NCBI GenBank assembly: GCA_031285525.1
Contig: JAITWB010000072.1
Span: 1-5,944 of the forward strand
DNA from: Spirochaetaceae bacterium
Lineage (GTDB): Bacteria; Spirochaetota; Spirochaetia; Treponematales; Treponemataceae
Length of the DNA: 5,944 nt
Direction: 5' to 3'
A program made the translations under genes and the position numbers. Shown piece after piece: positions 4,719-5,944 of this stretch (position 1 is the first letter of the stretch; every line of letters starts with the position of its first letter). Below the pieces are notes generated by a model. It saw only the letters and a program-made list of their open reading frames with translations, was not told where the DNA came from and ran no database searches.

Positions 4719-5944
4719 ATGGCAGATCTGCCTGAAACGATTGGAAAATATAAGATTCTCTCATTGATAGCACGGGGCGGCATGGGGGCTGTCTATAAGG
4801 CAGTGCATCCCACCCTTCGCCGTCAGGTGGTTATAAAGAAACTCACCATCCGGGGCAACTCAGCGGTAAAAGAGCGGTTTAAGCGGGAAGCGCAAATCCT
4901 CTTGGACATGAATAATGAACATATCGTTCATATGTATGACTATTTTACCGAAGGCTCTTATCACTATATCGTCCTCGAATTTGTGGACGGCATGTCCCTG
5001 GATGTGCTGCTGAAAAAAAAGAAAACCTTTTCCAACGAGATGGCGCTGCTAATCCTCCACGATGCCTGTCTCGGTCTTAAATACGCCCACGATCACGGGG
5101 TTGTGCACCGGGATATCAAGCCGGGAAACATCCTTATTTCTAAGAAGGGTGAGATAAAACTGGCGGATTTCGGGATCGCCGCCTCCGATGCGGAGGACGA
5201 AAGCGGTCTTACCCAGGCAGGGATGACCTTGGGTACCCCTGCGTATATGCCCCCGGAGCAGTTTGCTGACAGCAAGAGCGTTGACAAGCGAGCGGACATA
5301 TATGCTCTTGGGATTATGCTTTATGAGATGGTCACCGGAGGAAAACCCTATCCGGGAACCTTTTCACCTGAAACCATCACCACTATACAGAAGGGAAAGT
5401 ATACCCCGCCTGAGAAGATTAACACGAGTATTTCCCCGACAGTCTGCCGTCTCATCCGAAAGATGATCCGCCCTGACCCAAAGAAGCGCTTTCAAAGCAC
5501 CGAAAGTATTATCCGCGCTATCCGGGGTCATCTCAAGCGTTATTCTTTACGGGATATCCGCACTGCTATGGTTCGGAATATGATAACCGACAAGATCGAG
5601 GAACCGGTGTATGTGCACCGCAAACCGACGGCGCTTCTTGCGGTACTGATTTCGGTGGGCGCTATTCTGTTGTGTATCGGCGGTTTTGCCGCATGGAAGT
5701 ACGGGCTTGTACACCGGACGATTCTGCGTTCCTGGTATACACCGGTGAGTGTTTCCATGTCTGTGCCGTCGGCGACCTTTATGCCGGATATGCCCTTCCG
5801 CGCTTTTTTCTTTGTAAATGACGGAGATGCGATTCCTGAGGTACAGGACGGAGTACGGGTGTTTTCGCTGTCCCGGGATGGAGCTGACCAGAAGCGTTTT
5901 GTGTATAAAACCCCGGATATGTTCCTCAAGCCCGGCTCCTACCG
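4719..5944 (+). CDS. Transmembrane Hanks-type Ser/Thr protein kinase (3' end outside window)
   Basis: The frame stays open from the ATG to the window edge: 408 complete codons. The kinase domain covers about residues 10-275. It has the glycine loop ARGGMGAVY (18-26), ATP lysine Lys40 (VVIKK), Glu57 of helix C, and catalytic loop HRDIKPGN (130-137; Asp132, Lys134, Asn137). DFG is at 150-152, GTPAYMPPE (172-180) closes the activation segment, and DIYALG (193-198) and the RPDPKKRF arginine follow. Every catalytic residue is present, so it should be active; the RD motif implies activation-loop phosphorylation, with Thr165, Thr170 and Thr173 as candidates. A basic juxtamembrane linker leads to one hydrophobic helix (about 304-325), then an extracytoplasmic region (from about 330) with beta-strand character and no recognised domain. 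The layout is PknB/PrkC-like, but no PASTA repeats are seen yet. It is the last gene visible of the FHA-phosphatase-kinase cassette. Confidence 0.93.
   Translation, partial: MADLPETIGKYKILSLIARGGMGAVYKAVHPTLRRQVVIKKLTIRGNSAVKERFKREAQILLDMNNEHIVHMYDYFTEGSYHYIVLEFVDGMSLDVLLKKKKTFSNEMALLILHDACLGLKYAHDHGVVHRDIKPGNILISKKGEIKLADFGIAASDAEDESGLTQAGMTLGTPAYMPPEQFADSKSVDKRADIYALGIMLYEMVTGGKPYPGTFSPETITTIQKGKYTPPEKINTSISPTVCRLIRKMIRPDPKKRFQSTESIIRAIRGHLKRYSLRDIRTAMVRNMITDKIEEPVYVHRKPTALLAVLISVGAILLCIGGFAAWKYGLVHRTILRSWYTPVSVSMSVPSATFMPDMPFRAFFFVNDGDAIPEVQDGVRVFSLSRDGADQKRFVYKTPDMFLKPGSY

Noticed and set aside
5540..5929. 129-residue minus-strand open frame
   Set aside because: It is antisense to the kinase gene, whose frame is open throughout and encodes the linker, membrane helix and external domain.

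Overview
The window most likely comes from a bacterial chromosome of mixed base composition. My best guess is a spirochaete of the Treponema type. That rests on an FHA protein, a PPP-type phosphatase and a membrane-anchored Hanks-type kinase encoded in a row, beside a patch of accessory genes. This is an inference from gene content; nothing here fixes the taxon.

Left part (1-1111): the remains of a defence or restriction-modification-type island. First comes the 3' part of an AAA_13-type (RloC/PrrC-like) ATPase gene that runs in from outside the window and seems to lack the usual C-terminal extension. Next is a RhuM-family gene that keeps its N-terminal domain and its last residues but has lost about 200 codons of the middle, in frame. 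At the stop codon of the rhuM remnant lies a compact element of about 80 bp. It has a perfect 16-bp palindrome at its left end and the 6-bp repeat ACGAAT at both boundaries. Removing it in silico restores a TAA stop exactly at the junction.

Middle part, minus strand (1109-2325): a short cation-diffusion-facilitator-like membrane protein without the cytoplasmic C-terminal domain, followed 41 bp downstream by a maltose/galactoside O-acetyltransferase-type enzyme. They are probably cotranscribed leftward and converge on the rhuM remnant.

Middle part, plus strand (2433-3192): a DUF3788 protein and a three-helix DUF3784-like membrane protein, 10 bp apart. They diverge from the CDF gene through a 107-bp intergenic region in which two sigma70-type promoters appear to share one -10 region on opposite strands.

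Right part (3343-5944): a phospho-signalling cassette in the order FHA protein, PPP-family metallophosphatase, Ser/Thr kinase. The FHA protein begins with a Thr-Thr-containing tail and is probably a phosphothreonine-reading switch. The phosphatase has a TTG start, lies in the same frame as the FHA gene, and keeps all six expected metal ligands. The kinase has a complete catalytic domain, one transmembrane helix and the start of an extracytoplasmic domain cut by the window edge. Writer, reader and eraser of Ser/Thr phosphorylation are thus side by side, and this is the most coherent functional unit in the window.

There is no gene-free stretch longer than 300 bases. The largest gap (3193-3342) holds a putative promoter.
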